From the NCBI GenBank assembly GCA_028583405.1, contig CM053251.1:13837495-13901494 (forward strand): a stretch of DNA of 64,000 bases, written 5' to 3'. The stretch comes from Pogonophryne albipinna (Eukaryota > Chordata > Actinopteri > Perciformes > Artedidraconidae). The position numbers and the translations under genes are program-made. This document shows, in pieces, positions 25,301 through 38,847 of this stretch (position 1 is its first letter; each line of letters opens with the position of its first letter). The notes beneath the pieces were generated by a model that saw only the letters and a list, made by a program, of their open reading frames with translations, made no database searches and was not told the origin of the DNA.

Positions 25301-26240
25301 CTGTCAGACTCCCCCTTCCTCTTTGCCCAGGAAAATGAAAGGCTAGAAAGAAAAGACATAATGGAGAATGCATTTCAACTGCAGGGGTGGAACGCAGAGG
25401 CGTAAGAAGTCCTCAGTGAGACCCTCATTTTACATGGAACAGGTGGGAGACTCTTTTGTTCTCTTCCCGCTGTTAAAATCCATTTCATTTCTCGTACTTG
25501 ACATGCCACAAGGAACTCTCACCAGTTCCAAAAAGACTCCAATGTAAAAGGTTCTTGCCTTTTACTAAACAGAAGTCTTGTTTTTCAAGGCCATGCTGTT
25601 GTCAAAAAGTCAAAAGTGGTTTAGTTGCCATGCGACCTAATGAGCGGATTTCAGTGCCGATCAAGCTGTCACTATTTTGTCAGCCATCCGTTAAGGAGAA
25701 AAAGCACTTTGCAGCCACTTTGGTTGTTACGACACGTAATGTGAATATATATATTTCTCGAATTTATGTTTTTTTTTTGGTATTAAGATTGGATCACAGT
25801 CATCTTTTTAAGAAGGTCCATATTTATACTGGAATCTACAAATCGTGTTTTTGATACCCACCTAATTAATCCAACCTAGGCGGACTAAACAACCTTCTTA
25901 CACATGCAGTCATCAAGGTGTTTTTCCTTGGTCACTGTTGATGTTGGGAGGACGTTTCATGGGAGACGTTCATAATTCATCACGTCATTACCCAGTCCAA
26001 TATGTTATTTACGTGGGTGGCTGTTTGCCTTGTTGCCAAACCTCATACATATGAAAGGCTTGTGTGGATTCCCAAACCACAGGTTGAGCTGTCGAAAGCT
26101 GTTGAAATCTCTTGGAGTTTCCATACAGAAAATCTCAACAGTAAATAAAAAAAAAAAAGGAAATCTCAATGTGTCTAACTTGTTTTTCACAGTTAACTGT
26201 TTCTTTCCTTCTTTTTCTCCCCCTTTTCTTTTTCTGGCAG
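19356..26240 (+). other. znf521: znf521 intron 1 (6.9 kb)
   Basis: Runs from GTAAGT to TTTCTGGCAG. It contains no convincing gene or mobile element. The 22600-24900 part has a high density of TAAT, ATTA and TTTAT motifs embedded in non-repetitive sequence and is the best-looking candidate for conserved regulatory DNA, on pattern alone. Confidence 0.85.
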
Positions 26241-26297
26241 TAGAAGACAATGTGACAGAGGACCAGCAAAGTCCTGGGCAGACTGCCATTCCAAGCG
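26241..26297 (+). CDS. znf521: znf521 coding exon 2: 57-bp in-frame linker exon
   Basis: A polypyrimidine tract and CAG acceptor precede 57 bases, which are followed by GTAATG. Phase 1 on both sides fits exon 1 and exon 3 exactly. With the shared G it encodes VEDNVTEDQQSPGQTAIPS, and no stop is created. An acidic, Ser/Pro-containing linker begins VE, as the residues after the same motif do in the long ZNF423 isoform I recall (VEEGE...). The mammalian ZNF521 sequence I remember goes from SLK straight to D-P (exon 3). The exon may therefore be optional: its length is a multiple of three and skipping keeps the frame. I know of no domain in it. Confidence 0.75.
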
Positions 26298-29200
26298 GTA
26301 ATGCTCCATTTCATATTTCATCATTTTCGGCTGGAAAATGGATCATGTTTCTAGATCTGTGTGCGTGTCTGTCTGTCTGCACATTTTTCGTTGGGTTTGG
26401 AATGAAACAAACTATGCATTTCCTGTTTTTGAGGTTTTCATACTGTAAACGGCATGGTTGCATGTGTTTGTTTACGCGAAGGGCACAGTGGTGCAGCTCT
26501 TCTTTGTTTGTGTGTTTGCATGCATGCATGCATACATGCAGGTGCGCTTAAAGCTGTCCTTGTGTTTCTGTGTGTTCCTGCAGTTTTTTTAGACTCTTTG
26601 TTTCCCAACCGTCTGTATGATGTAGAATAGAGCTACCCAGATGAATGTGTCCTGTCTCCATGCGTGCCATTCACAGTGGCCCTCCAGGAATGGAGCGGTA
26701 ATTCAGGTCAGGCTAGCAGAAAGCCCCCTATGAATGAAGCCTGCTCCTGATGCACCACACTGTATATTTTCATTTCATTTGTCTCTGGTAAAGGTTAAGT
26801 CTCAGGCGTGGTTATTTTAAACCCGATATGGATGGTTTTGCCCAGCAGGCTGGGGACCCTGGATATTCCTAGGCTGCCACATTAGTCCAGCATTTACCCA
26901 TTGCTTTCTCAGTGCTCCTGTGCAAAATGCAGGAGCATGCACCACTACAATAAGTCTGGGTTTTTCGTATGACTACAGCATTATTCTTTCAGTATTTGTT
27001 TGTGAACTCTCTGCAGACATACACTTAAATATGTATTTAGAGATGGATTTGAGATACTTAAATTGCAGCACAAACAGAAGCAGGCCTCTTGGAGTTTCTG
27101 ATCTCTGGTGCTATCCATTATACCTCTCGTGTTTTACCGATTCACCCTTTGGTGTGCCAATTGATGCGATATGCCTGTCATTTCTTTTTTTAACATTTTC
27201 ATTAATCTCTTTAAAAAGTAGATGTCTATCTGCCGTTGAGTTAATGTGTATTGATAGGTAATGGTGGGTGGTTCTGTGCAAAGAAACAGTCTCCTTTGCC
27301 ACTCTAACCCCAGCCCAAGGGATGAAGGACTGGGCATAAAAGGCAGACTTGCTTCGGAGACCTCCTGTCATCCAGAGCCAAAGTAGCGCAAATGAGTGTG
27401 CCTGATTACAACGACCCCCTCAGACACACGAATCTCCCCTCTCCCCATCTCTGCACCGCCTCTATCTCCAGAGTGAGGGGAGACAGCCGCCACATGATCG
27501 ATGTCTGCCTGTGGAGAAATCAGGAGGGCGCACAAATTAATTTCTCACTTTCCTCATTTGACTTCGTCTGACTGATTTATTTTTTAACCCCCGCTCAGGA
27601 TGCAGCTTGTCGAATGGTCAATGTGAAAAGTGTTGTTTGTGGCCTGTACACTCTTAAGATGCTGGGAGATTTCTCTTGCTTTTTTCCAATCATTCTCCTC
27701 CAACTTTCCTAATCGTAACTAGCAGTAATTCCTCCTCCTAGTTAAACCACTACCCAAACAAGACCCTTTTAATGTCAAATTGAGAGGCAGCGGAACAGCT
27801 TACCTGCTTTTCATGCATTTGACGGACATGGCCACAACAGCCATTAGACTCCTGACAAGCCGAGGGCTTAATCAGACATGGTGTCAAGATCAGCCTCATA
27901 AGTAGACCCCCAGTTGTGCTCTTCTGTGACTCTGCAAGTGTTCTGCAGGCCCGGCATCCTGTTTCTCATTCATGTTTGATATTTAGCAAAGGCAGAGGAG
28001 AAATGCTAACAAAAGAGGCCCTCTAAAAGATAGACAGTATTATGCATAGTATAGAGGGGCAGGAACAGTGTGATATCTGAGATTTAATGAGGCAGTGCGC
28101 TTTTTTACCCAGAGAGTGTCGAGCAGGCTTAAGATCTGCAGCTTGGCTTTACCACTGCGCTGCTTGTGTGTAATTATAACCACATGCTCCGTGCTTTTTC
28201 TTCTCTCTTATACATACATCCCTTTCTTTTCTTTTTTCTTGTTTTGCTCACGGCTATGTCAGATTGAGGCTGCTTTTTTTTTTTTTGGTAGAGGTTGTCA
28301 GCTCTGTCAAAGTGGAGTGGACTGAGGCAAATGGAAGTGTTCGAGAGATCTGAAGGAGTGTCTGGGTGGCAAGGTGCCGTAGTGTAGGGTAGTGTATAGC
28401 AGTGGTGCCGTGCCCGGCTCTGACTGAGGCTGCCCGCAGATCAATGTACTGCAGGGCTCACTACAGCCGGAAGAGGAAAGGACTCTTTCACTCCACCACT
28501 TCAGAAAATCATATTCTCTATTATTCATTTCCTTTGATGTTTTACTGCACTAATGGCATAGCAAGGCGCTCCGTTCAATATTATCACTCCCTGTGAGAGC
28601 GCGAGTGAGACATAGAAATAGGAGAACATTTGGTATGTTCAAATGTTGTTTCTCATTCAACGGCTTTGATTCCCATTCTCCTTTGCATGCTCATATCTCT
28701 TTTTGGTGTAGACATTTTAATGTTGGATGATACTGTCTGCGTACCTGTGATTATATGTGTTGCTTCCTTCAAGTTGAGCTCTCCGTGTTGTCATTGTTTG
28801 TTCCTCCACCTGTAATTGTGTAGCACCTTTCCTTTCTCTGTGCTGCTCTTATTTTTATCTCAGCAGCATGCATTATAAAAAAAATCTTCATTATTATAAT
28901 GCATATAACACGGTGTGAAATATTTGTCATCACTTTGTGCTTGTAATGAGTGAAATGACTTATGACAAATACTTCTACTAAACTACTTTCAATGCACCCT
29001 AATACTAAACAGCAATTAGTTCCTAATAGGAATCAGGGGGACATGAATCAGATAACACCGACCATATGAATACAGACTCCCCCAATGCAAATTCACGAGG
29101 ATTGTTAACAATCTGGCAAGTATCAAGTGCACAGCCACGTCGTCGGATCATGACAATCTTTAATGATGGGGGATCAGTGGATGTGACGGTCTAAGTGGAT

Positions 29201-30897
29201 AGCCCCAAATCCCATCCACACAGAGGAGGATACACTCGGAGGCACATGTGGCATTAGAATGTAGTGTGACCTATATATGGCGGGTGCTCTGCAAAAGTTT
29301 TAGATTTTTAAATAATGAGGTGCCGGCAACCGTGTGAAGGTTATTCAATCTTAATGTCCTCCTATTTCTGACAGCCTCCCTCACTCTGATAAAGGAGCGT
29401 ACTCACCTTTGATCAGGCCCGCCAACATATGTCGACAGAAGCTGCTTGCTGGTTAAAATAAATTCTTAATTCGAACTTGGGGGTGGGTGGTTGTAGGCTG
29501 GGTTGCCGGGGAGGGGGGCTTCTTAGAATAAGGATTTCTGGGAAATGATGGAGAAATGAGGAGATGGTGAGTTGGTAATGATGTTTTTGACACCAAGGTC
29601 TTTCATTGCACAAGGAAAGACTCAGGCAAACTGTTTCTACAGGCAAGTGAGAACTCCGCCCTCAGTGCTTTCAAGCCCTACCAAAAGGTTTTTGGGTTGA
29701 CTATGGGGTTAGATTGTAATACATTTCAGTTTAAAACACATGACACCCATCACATGATGCATTCAAAAACAAATATCTCAGTACCCAACGACCACTTTGC
29801 CCCCCCATTTTATTTTCAAGCTTAATGTTTGACATAAAACCTCCAGCAATGTTAAAGCGGATTAATGGTAAGCGTTAACTGCAAAGGTCATTATTCTATT
29901 AAATTCTGGCTTTGCTGCATGGCCAGACTTTGCGCTTTACCCCTTAATTTTCCCACTTTCTTTCTTTGAATATTCCTTTACGTCCATGCTCTTCCTCCTC
30001 TCCCTGTGGTCAAGTGTCTCCTCCTATCTCAGTGTGTGGGCCAGACAGTGGGGGGACAAGTAGCTTCCCTGCTAGGGACCACGGGTCCCTGGTGGGGCTG
30101 AGGGAGCAGAGAGGAGAATATCAATTAAAAGGTTATAAATATTTAAGAGCAGAAATATTCAATAATATAAGGGTGGGGGGTCCAGGGGACTCTTCAACTC
30201 CTAAGATGAAAGTTGTGGCATGATAAATGTCACTGTGCACTGTGTGTATGATGGATGGACTTGGTCTCAGACAGATATTACTTGGCTATAAAGATGTCAA
30301 TCACCCTTCCTCCACATTTTATTAGTTCAAAACTAATGCAGTTTTAGTACCATAAAGATTAAAAATGTGTCCTTTCAGTCAGATCATCATCATCATCCTA
30401 TTCCCCTTATGAATAATTTCTCAGTCTGAGCTACGATCATCTTACTTCGAGCTGACCTTATCAGAATATGGATCAGCGGTCCCTCTTGTCTTTACCTGCC
30501 ATACTGACATTGTCAAGCTGATTTTAAGAAAATTAACAAGGACGTCAGGCATGATAAAAAAATCTCAATATGCCACACATCTTTCCCCCATATTCCATAT
30601 GTGATTGTCAGCCATTCCGAGCATGCTGGTATTGATCTGCTGTCCAGCCTGTAGAGACTGGTAGAAGAGGATGTCCTGATCTGATGGATTACTGTATGAG
30701 GCCCAGAGGCGCAGGAACCTCAGTATTGACGTGGCTCTTTAATCCCAGGGTTGGACGTGACCTTGCTGTGTCAAGCCCCCCCTCCATGCTTATTCTGCCT
30801 CAACCCTCCCAAACATGTAGTAGTTTACACTTCCAGCGCTGCATCACTGTGGTGCACAGGAGGTCACTGGGCTCGGAAGGAGCCCTCACCCGGCTTG

Positions 30898-30917
30898 AAT
30901 TTACTGTACAGTAAATT
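30898..30917. repeat. Perfect 20-bp palindrome
   Basis: AATTTACTGTACAGTAAATT is identical to its own reverse complement. It lies in intron 2 with no spacer, so it is either a dimeric binding site or a chance or cruciform-forming sequence. No other copy was noticed in the window. Confidence 0.9.
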
Positions 30918-32518
30918 GCAGCTGAAACTTGTCAGATGAATTAAGAGACAAGTGAGAACGTTTATTTTTGGTTGAATTTAATTTCTCTGAAAACATTTGA
31001 AAATACCTAATATAACAGATTAAAATGCTTCTGCATTCTGCACTGGTAAATGCATAACAAAACATTAAATGCTTAAATGTAGCCATCAGTTAGTTATCCT
31101 GACAGGTCTGAGCTGTAATATTAGAGAAATGAATGATTCATAAGTCTTAACATCCTCTGCAGGCAACCTGCAAAAAAACATGCATATTGTGAATTCTGTG
31201 TCTGTGGATGAATCATCATTAGTTTATATTGTGTGGCTTTTGGCCTCAGTCAGAAGTGTTTTCCCCCCAGAGCAGGAAAGGCCTGCATCTGTGAGGATTG
31301 GGTTGGGATTTTCATTTTCTTGAAACACCTTCTGTTCTGTTCTGCATGGTCCCACTGGGGACCACAGTGCAGATATTTTTAGAGGGCACGTTCCGAGAGC
31401 CTCAGTCGCCAAGAGGGAAGGACAATGGAGGGTGTGATGTTACATCAATACTTGGCGCAAGTGGGGAAAATAAAAAATCCTGGGTGGCCTTGATGAGTTC
31501 TGGAACGTCTTTCCTCAAGGAATTTCACAGTTTTAAGAGCACCCTACTGAAGGAAGACTTAAAATGGCCGCCCCTTTGTATAGACACCCAGTTTATACGC
31601 ACACCTGCGCGCATCGGTGCCACACACACCTTTTTCCTAAAGCACTGTTAACTGTGTGCCAGGCGAAATAAAAACAAGCTTCCTGTTACCATTCCCCTCC
31701 GGAGTTTCAGGACGAGCTGAGAAACACTTGCGTCAGTGGGGCTTAAAATGGCTGCCAGGAAAGTGCAAGGGCTTTTCTCCCCCACAAAGCCTATACCAGG
31801 GTGACATGATTGTTTGATTGTAAGTATGGCTTTTTAATCAGTCTTATTGTGAAGTGTAATGGTCACAGCAGGGGAGAAAGAGGGCTGCAGGCCATGCTGC
31901 TTATTTATAAGATGCTGTTGCAAGACACATTTTCTATGCTTCTGAGTGAAGATGTCTATGGTGTGCTGTGAGTGAACAATGCAAGGTTTGATTTGTTGTC
32001 CGAATATTTCAGCATCATGTGAAGAACTTCATATTATCTTGAAAGATGATTCCTAGTCCTGGTTCAGTCGCCCACCCCTGGCACTGCTGCAGCACAAAGC
32101 CAACAAGAGACAAAACTGCAGATGGATTGAAGAATATTGATGTGTGCGACCCGCGGCTGCCTGCAAGCAAGGCTGAATAATTTAGGGAAGTGTGTCGTGA
32201 CGGCAGCCTAACACACACCAATCTCATTTTCGTGTGTCTTACTGTGCTACGCTCCATACATCCACTGTTCTGGCCTAGATGTCTGGATAATATGGCAAGG
32301 TCCGTCTCCTTTGATAGACGCTGACTGATGCAATTCAGCACTCACTGGCAGGATTTCATATTTCTTTGGTCGAGCCAAAACTGCAATCCAGGATTTATTA
32401 ACTACACATATTCCCATCAGTCTAGTTTCATATACTGAAGTTTTGCTTGGGTGAAGCAGGGCAAACACAACGTAAAACCATTTCTAATAACAAAGGTGTG
32501 TGTGCATGTGTGGATTGG

Positions 32519-32523
<5 letters not shown>

Positions 32524-32552
<29 letters not shown>

Positions 32553-32554
32553 CA
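32524..32554. repeat. (TG)n microsatellite
   Basis: About 15 TG units in intron 2, roughly 210 bp before the exon 3 acceptor. Confidence 0.97.
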
Positions 32555-32765
32555 CCCTCACCTGCCCAACACTTCTGTCATGGTATGAGTGGTTGAGTTA
32601 CAGCAGCCCAAATTGAACCTGCATTTTTATTACAGCTTTTATTATTGTTTTTATTAAATCCAGAGTCTAGAAATCAATTTTATTGTCACCCAGAGGAAGC
32701 TGTAGTACCTCACTGTGTGGGTCACCTCTCTGACTGTGTGGTGCTCATTTCCTGTGTCTCGGCAG

Positions 32766-32963
32766 ATCCAGAGTGCGCCCTCGAGAGGGCGGAGGATGGT
32801 GAGACCGGGCGTCTGAGGAAGAGGTTGCTCTCTCCAGAGGAAGGAGAAGAGGGAGAGGAGGACGACGAGGAGCCCGCGCTGCACAGCTGCGACAGCTGCC
32901 GGCAGGTGTTCGAGTCGCTGAGCGATCTCACCGAACACAAGATTAATCAATGCCAGCTGACAG
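32766..32963 (+). CDS. znf521: znf521 coding exon 3: acidic region and first zinc finger
   Basis: 198 bp with phase 1 at both ends, bounded by TCGGCAG and CAG|GTAAAC. It encodes residues 33-98. First comes a charged segment with an RLRKRLL patch (48-54), then a Glu/Asp-rich run (57-68). The family's N-terminal atypical finger follows, C74-x2-C77...H90-x4-C95, within QVFESLSDLTEHKINQC and ending QCQLT. The finger and its surroundings match ZNF521 almost residue for residue; the acidic portion is more divergent. Intron 3 follows and is unusually long (23.3 kb). Confidence 0.96.
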
Positions 32964-35408
32964 GTAAACAACGTTCAGCCCACCGAGCCTCCCCTCCACT
33001 CTGCCACTCAGCTCTTCTCCCACTCCCACTCCCACTCTCACTCTATGCCTTCACCAGAAAATATGCCACACTATGTGTTAGTACACTGCACCAAGGGGAG
33101 CACAACACCAGACTACCAGTTTCCTTGGTAGATTTCCAGCATCACAGACCCACATGCAGGCCTCACACACATAGAACAGTATTTATACGTGCTGTACATC
33201 AATATCTACAGGCGTGACATGCCTCCATGTGTCCTTATAATACATCACTGTAGGCTACCGTGTGTGTATTTATAGTATGTGCATTTTGTCCTTGCCTGTT
33301 TCAGTTTAACATTTTACAAAGCGCTATACTAATTCTAACATTTCACTCGAGTGTAACTTGTGGCTACGAGGTCCCACAGTAACCAGACCACCAACTGGAA
33401 ACAGATCCTCGCTCCAGGAAAGTCCCTCACTGGTCTCAATGTTAGCTAGCTGCAACCTAGTGGGACTGAAAGAGAAGGATGCCATTGGCAGACTGTGTCA
33501 TTGAACTGTTGATGGATGAATAGTGCTATAAATATCATGACAAGGTGGCAGACGGAACTAATGATGTGAACTGAAGGTTTCCATGTGCTTCTCCTGGACT
33601 TGCTGTCCTCCTTTGCACGTCCTCATGGGCCCCCCATTCAGAAACACCACCTGACATACATTTCCAAATGTTGCACATGGGCATATACCTTACTATGTTG
33701 TTTAGAAACAGAATATGAACAGGCTACGATGTAACAATCCTGTTTCTGATGTAGTACAGAAGCTATTCAAAGCAAATCCTAAACATTGGTTATGGGAAAT
33801 CTAGGCAAGTCTCTTTTCTGTTTACATTCAAGCCCAGTTTCATATTTTACAACCAACAATTGGCAAGCTACAAATAATAGGGTAGATATCCCAGGAGTTT
33901 TACAAAGAGTTTCCATTAACTGTAAGACAATCTTAGGAGCAAAGTCCTATGTTTGTTTGTCTGTGTGTGTATATAAGTGTGCAAATCGGAACTCTGTCAG
34001 TCTTGGTGTTGATTTAAGCAGTAATGCCTGCATGTCCATTGTAAAAGAGACTATGTGCAGGCATGCTTGTTAACATGTATGTGTTCCTCTGGTTTGCTCA
34101 TGTGTGTACAAATTCAACGTGACGCTCAGTCTACACAAGGTGTGAAAATCAATGCACTGTTCACTTTCACATTACTGTCATCCAACAAAAGCATTCATTG
34201 GTCTGAACAAAACTAAGTGCAGCACCTTCTGTCACCCTTTTTTTTTTATTTTTAAATGTAACACCTAATTCCATCAAGCCAGCACAAACATGTGGACAGT
34301 CTGTTTGGGAAACTGAAGAAATAAAAAACACAAAGGGTATTATTTTACTTTTAGGGTGCTCTAACAGTGCTTAACATTATATTTATTTTTAACCAGTTGA
34401 GTGTTTGATTCGGGATAACTTCTTTATGTTCAGCACCGCTGTAATGTGGTCATGACTGACTCAGCCATATTTTTTCAATAATTAAGCCTGGCTTTTATAA
34501 ATGTCAATCTTACGGACAAATAACTCTTAATTGCTCAATGATGAAAAAAACACAGTTTGGATAAGAGCCCCTGTGGAAACTAAACAAAAGAATCTAATTG
34601 CCATTAGGGTATTGTGATTGCGCAGAAACACTATTAGTATTCAAACGCAGTGGGAGAAAAGAAACTTCTAGATGGCATACTAAGTACTTTGAATGTGTGA
34701 GTGTGTGTTTGTGTATTCTCTGGAATATGGGAGGAGATTTCCTATGTGGCATTATGTAGACATCCATGACCAATTAATCTGCCTTACATCAAGTCTCTGC
34801 TCACAGATGGATCTTTTATTAGAACCAGTTTCTAATCAACAACCAGCAGCTGCTAAACCCTGCATTTTTACAATTTCAAATGTTTTATTTTTGGTAAACA
34901 AATTGCAGAACTTGACTGAAACCAATCCACATGGACGTGTTTCTTGTCAGAATTCAGCTCTTTTCCCCCAGCCGATATCCCAAAAGCGTTTTATATACTG
35001 TATTACCAGACCCAGACATGGCCATATAAACGCACTGTTTCACATGTTTATTCTGGGCCTCATTGCGTCTATGTTCTACTGTAAAACGCAAATGTCACCA
35101 CAGAAAGTCTAAACAGATTCTAGCTGCATGTCGACCACGCCCGATGGACAGAGAGAAAAGAGAAAGATGTTGCATGTCACTGCGATCAATGGCCGCCATT
35201 GTCTCCCCCCGTCTGGCAGAGGTATAACACCTTTCCATGCACTTAAGTCGTGACCACTGCAGTGCGCTAAGGGAGCGCATGGGTATGGATTGCCTCGTGT
35301 CCCTGATGCGATCGGTGCTATTGATCGAGCTAATGCTGGACTGCGGAGGAAGGCGAGAGTCTGAGAAAGGGAGCGAGGGAAAAGGAGGGAGATGGGAAAA
35401 GAGAAAGA

Positions 35409-35593
35409 GAGAGTGCTGCAGGAATGCGTCCCCAGAGAGCCCGTCTTGGGCTAGGGCAGGGCTTCAGGAATGCTCCCCAGGAGATCCCAGTGAAGGCTAG
35501 GGCAGGGCTGGAAGAATGCTCCTCTAGAGAGTTGAGAGTGGAGGCTGGCTGGGGCAGGGCTAGAGGAATGTTCCCCCAGAGCACCCCTTTAAC
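35409..35593. repeat. Degenerate tandem repeat, about 46-52 bp unit
   Basis: Units beginning CTAGGGCAGGGCT or CTGGGGCAGGGCT start at 35451, 35497 and 35549. Each is followed by a GGAATGCTCC- or GAATGTTCC-like segment and a Gln/Glu-codon-like GA-rich tail. A partial earlier copy (GCAGGAATGCGTCCCC) starts near 35417. A minisatellite within intron 3. Confidence 0.75.
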
Positions 35594-38500
35594 TCTGGAG
35601 CAGAAGTGGAGGGGCTCCACGGGGGGAGAGCACTCCCCCGTCCCCCCTCCGGCTCCAGGATGGCTGGGATCAGGTTTCCGTGTGGGGATCAGCATCCTGC
35701 CGACAGGGCTTTAGGCTGCCCTGGGGAGGAGACAGGAGGCTGGAGGCACTGCTATTCCATAGGCCTTTCCAAAAAACACTTCACGAATGCTTTGTCTCAC
35801 TATCTCACTGTAATGTCTGTGCACCCTCGTATTGTTACTGATCGTTCATGGAGAAAGAGAAACGGTGTCTACAGTTTGACTTTTGTTCTCAGTTGGCACA
35901 AGATGTGTTCATCTGCTTGAGATGAGATTGCAATTGCAGGCAAGAAACATGCCCTCAGACTTACTCGCCAACCTTGCTCCTCAGCTCATTTTAACATGTG
36001 TTTACTAGCTAGCCCACACTATAAACAAAAATAACACATCTAGCCGAGAGTTTATTTCAAAAGATTGCATTTTCACAAAGCCTTTCACAGTCTGTTTTCC
36101 AATTCTGTGTCTCTGAAGGTATTTGAATAGGCCAGTGCACACATGGGCTGTCAGCCTGGTGGCCATTCTTTCATTACGGGTCCAGCTCCCTTGAGCAACA
36201 CCTTTTTTCTTGTGTCCTTCACTAGAGGAGGGGCATGGCTGCTCCCCCCGGAGAGCTCTGTGCCCTGCTATTTTAACCCTCTGTGAGATGACCTTTTTAA
36301 TAAGTGTCTTTCTCTGTTTTCCTGCCGGCCACTGTGCGAGCAAACAGAGCATGTCTTCTGCTTCCCTCAGATAAAGGAATCAATCAGAGAGGGTGCAACT
36401 GAAAAAGAGGGAGCGATAACTGGGACATATATGGATTTATATTATGTAGATTTCCCCCTTCTTCTTCCCTGTAGACATAGCAAAATGCACTCTGCTTCAA
36501 TAAAATACATTTCAGATTTATGAGAAAAATACAAATGAAATATTAATATCTGTGAAAAACAATAAGACCCCCCCGCAATGAAGAGGTCGGTAATATGATA
36601 GAAATAGTTTAGACACATTTCTAATATGAAGTATTTGTCTGCGATTGGGAACCAGACAATTTCTCTAAACCCACTGATATGTTTCCCCTTTCCATTCCAA
36701 ACCACGGCATGTTTGTTTGAAGTGTAAGAATTAATTTGCATCAAGTCGTTGGGTCAGCAGCATGGAAACATTCAGTCATACCCTCAATTATGAACAGGCT
36801 CCTGGCAGTCCATGTTTTCTACTAACTGTTTCCAACGGGCTCCTATTGGTTGTACAGAGTTTTTTCAACTAACTTTGTGTATTGATCCAACAGCTGCTTT
36901 GTGGCTGCCAAGAAGAACGTGCCAAACTGCAAAGACTTTATTCGCTTCAAAAGGGCTCACATAAGAGGAAAGCGACATGAGCAAGACCTGATTAGCCGAA
37001 CTCTGAGCCACTGCTGTTCATCAGAAATTCTGCTGTGTTTTTGCCGGGGCGTCTTGCGACATCCTGGTACAAAGAGCAGCACACTGATTACAAGGCTTTG
37101 AAAGGCGGTCAGGGGAGAATAGCTACTTCTGGCACAACGCAGCCACTGAAAAGAGACCTCATGCTAGAGTGAGCTCTCAGAATTGGACTTCAGTCTTTCC
37201 TGTGTGTATGCGTTTGTGTGGGGGGCATGTTGTATGTGAGTGTCTATGGGAAAGAGAGCAATAGGTAGAGACAGGAAGAGAAGCAGAGAAAGAAAGGGAG
37301 TATTAAAGTAGATGTTTGACTCCACGGCGTATCATCCCTGTGCGTTTCATCCCTGTGCGTTTCCTCTCTGTGTGACAGTGCCAGTAACGTTAACAGGAGT
37401 GTCATTAGGAATTCAAAGCATATGCCCTCGTGAGGACGCCCTCTTTCTCCCTCTCTTGTGCTCACACCGCACACATTATGCACTGTATAAAGTATTTATT
37501 GGTCTTTGTCAGACGAGGACTGCATTTTATGCAGAAATACAATCAAAAATAAGAATAGAGGGGCCTGTGTGTTTGCTTGTGTTTGTGTGTTAATGGCAGA
37601 GTTGACGATGGCCAACACTACATCTCCTTAATTTTCGTTATTAACCAGTTTTAAGACACTCCGTCTCTCATGTAATTGCTTGCTCAATCAGTCATCCGCA
37701 AACACACAGACACATGATATCGGGCACATGTGCACACATGCTCTCTCACAGCACCTGCGTGCTTGCACTTTGTATTTTAGACAACACATAATTCATCGCC
37801 CAAGAGGGTAAACACATGCTGTGACTTCATCCAGTCGACCTCTTTCTTAAGTAGGTAGCCACAATAGCAGGGGTGACATGGACAAAACAGAGATAGTCTC
37901 ATGTTCTCACCTGAAACTACAAGGACTGGGTGAAAAACGAAATCAACAACATTGTTGTTATTTTCCCTCTCCACTACGTAGCATCCCTTTGAAACTACTG
38001 ACTTCAGTCGAGTGACAAAGACCTGGCATGGAGCAGTTGTCTCGGCATCTCTTACTCTCTTCATCTCTCCCTGGCCCTGGCTCTGCCTGCTCTTTGTTCA
38101 CTCTCTTCCTCAGCCTGCAAGTCTTTTTCAGCGGCACAAGCAGAAGAATGGCACATTAAATCTTAATAGGACTGCGTCTGGCCGTGTTGAATTGCAGAGC
38201 GTGTTAAGCCGGCGCTTTCCTCCCCCTTGGCACACGCTCGTGGAAGTGGAAAACAATTGAATAAAAGAAACCGCTCCCTCCCTCTGTAACACAAGTGACT
38301 TCGGCTGCCCTGCTGAAGCTATGAGACTGAACCGACTGCAGCTCACAAATGGCGTAAGCCCTTGCTTAGAAACTGTATCATACATGCCATTAGTCCTTTG
38401 CAAAAAGCAGGGCGTACACTGGAAGGTAGACACAGGATTTACCTGACAACCCACAATGTAGCTGTTGCATTTTTCCTTTTCAGTGACAGTTGAAAAATAC

Positions 38501-38823
38501 TATGCCATAAAACTCAGCACTTATATTTGAATAGCCTGTTGGCTGAGGAAATGGAATAGAGTATAACAGGACAAAACTAGCCAAGAGAGACAAGTGAAAT
38601 ATATAGAGACATGGGAAGAGGAGAGATAGAAAGGGGGAAGGGTAAAAGACAAAGAAGTGGAGAGAGACACAGTCAAGGTAGGACAGAGCCAATCTTAGCA
38701 GCCGCAGCAGCGATGTGAGTCCAGGCCTGCTTTGTAAGGCAGTCAGAGGTGGTAATTAGCCAGTGATGAGTTGACTGGTTGTGTGTCCAGTGCACGGCAC
38801 TGCTGGGTGGGGCTGTGGGAGGT

Positions 38824-38847
38824 AGATAAGGCCAGCAGGGCTTATCT
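38824..38847. promoter_or_regulatory. Inverted pair of GATA motifs
   Basis: AGATAAG at 38824-38830 and CTTATCT at 38841-38847 form an exact inverted pair separated by 10 bases, both matching WGATAR. The surrounding 38690-38930 is non-repetitive and includes TAATTA-like motifs. A GATA-factor-bound enhancer is a plausible but untested reading; ZNF521 is active in blood progenitors. Confidence 0.3.

Larger units (their letters stand above)
26298..32765 (+). other. znf521: znf521 intron 2 (6.5 kb)
   Basis: Runs from GTAATG to the TCGGCAG acceptor. No gene is seen in it. It includes a TGCATGCA-rich simple stretch at about 26517-26540, a perfect 20-bp palindrome at 30898-30917 and a (TG)n microsatellite near its 3' end. 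Confidence 0.8.

Noticed and set aside
32645..33217. 190-codon open frame as a stand-alone gene
   Set aside because: Only 32766-32963 within it is real coding sequence (znf521 exon 3); the rest is intron read-through.
35237..35714. Overlapping frames on both strands around the intron 3 GC-rich region
   Set aside because: Explained by the degenerate tandem repeat; no protein-like features.
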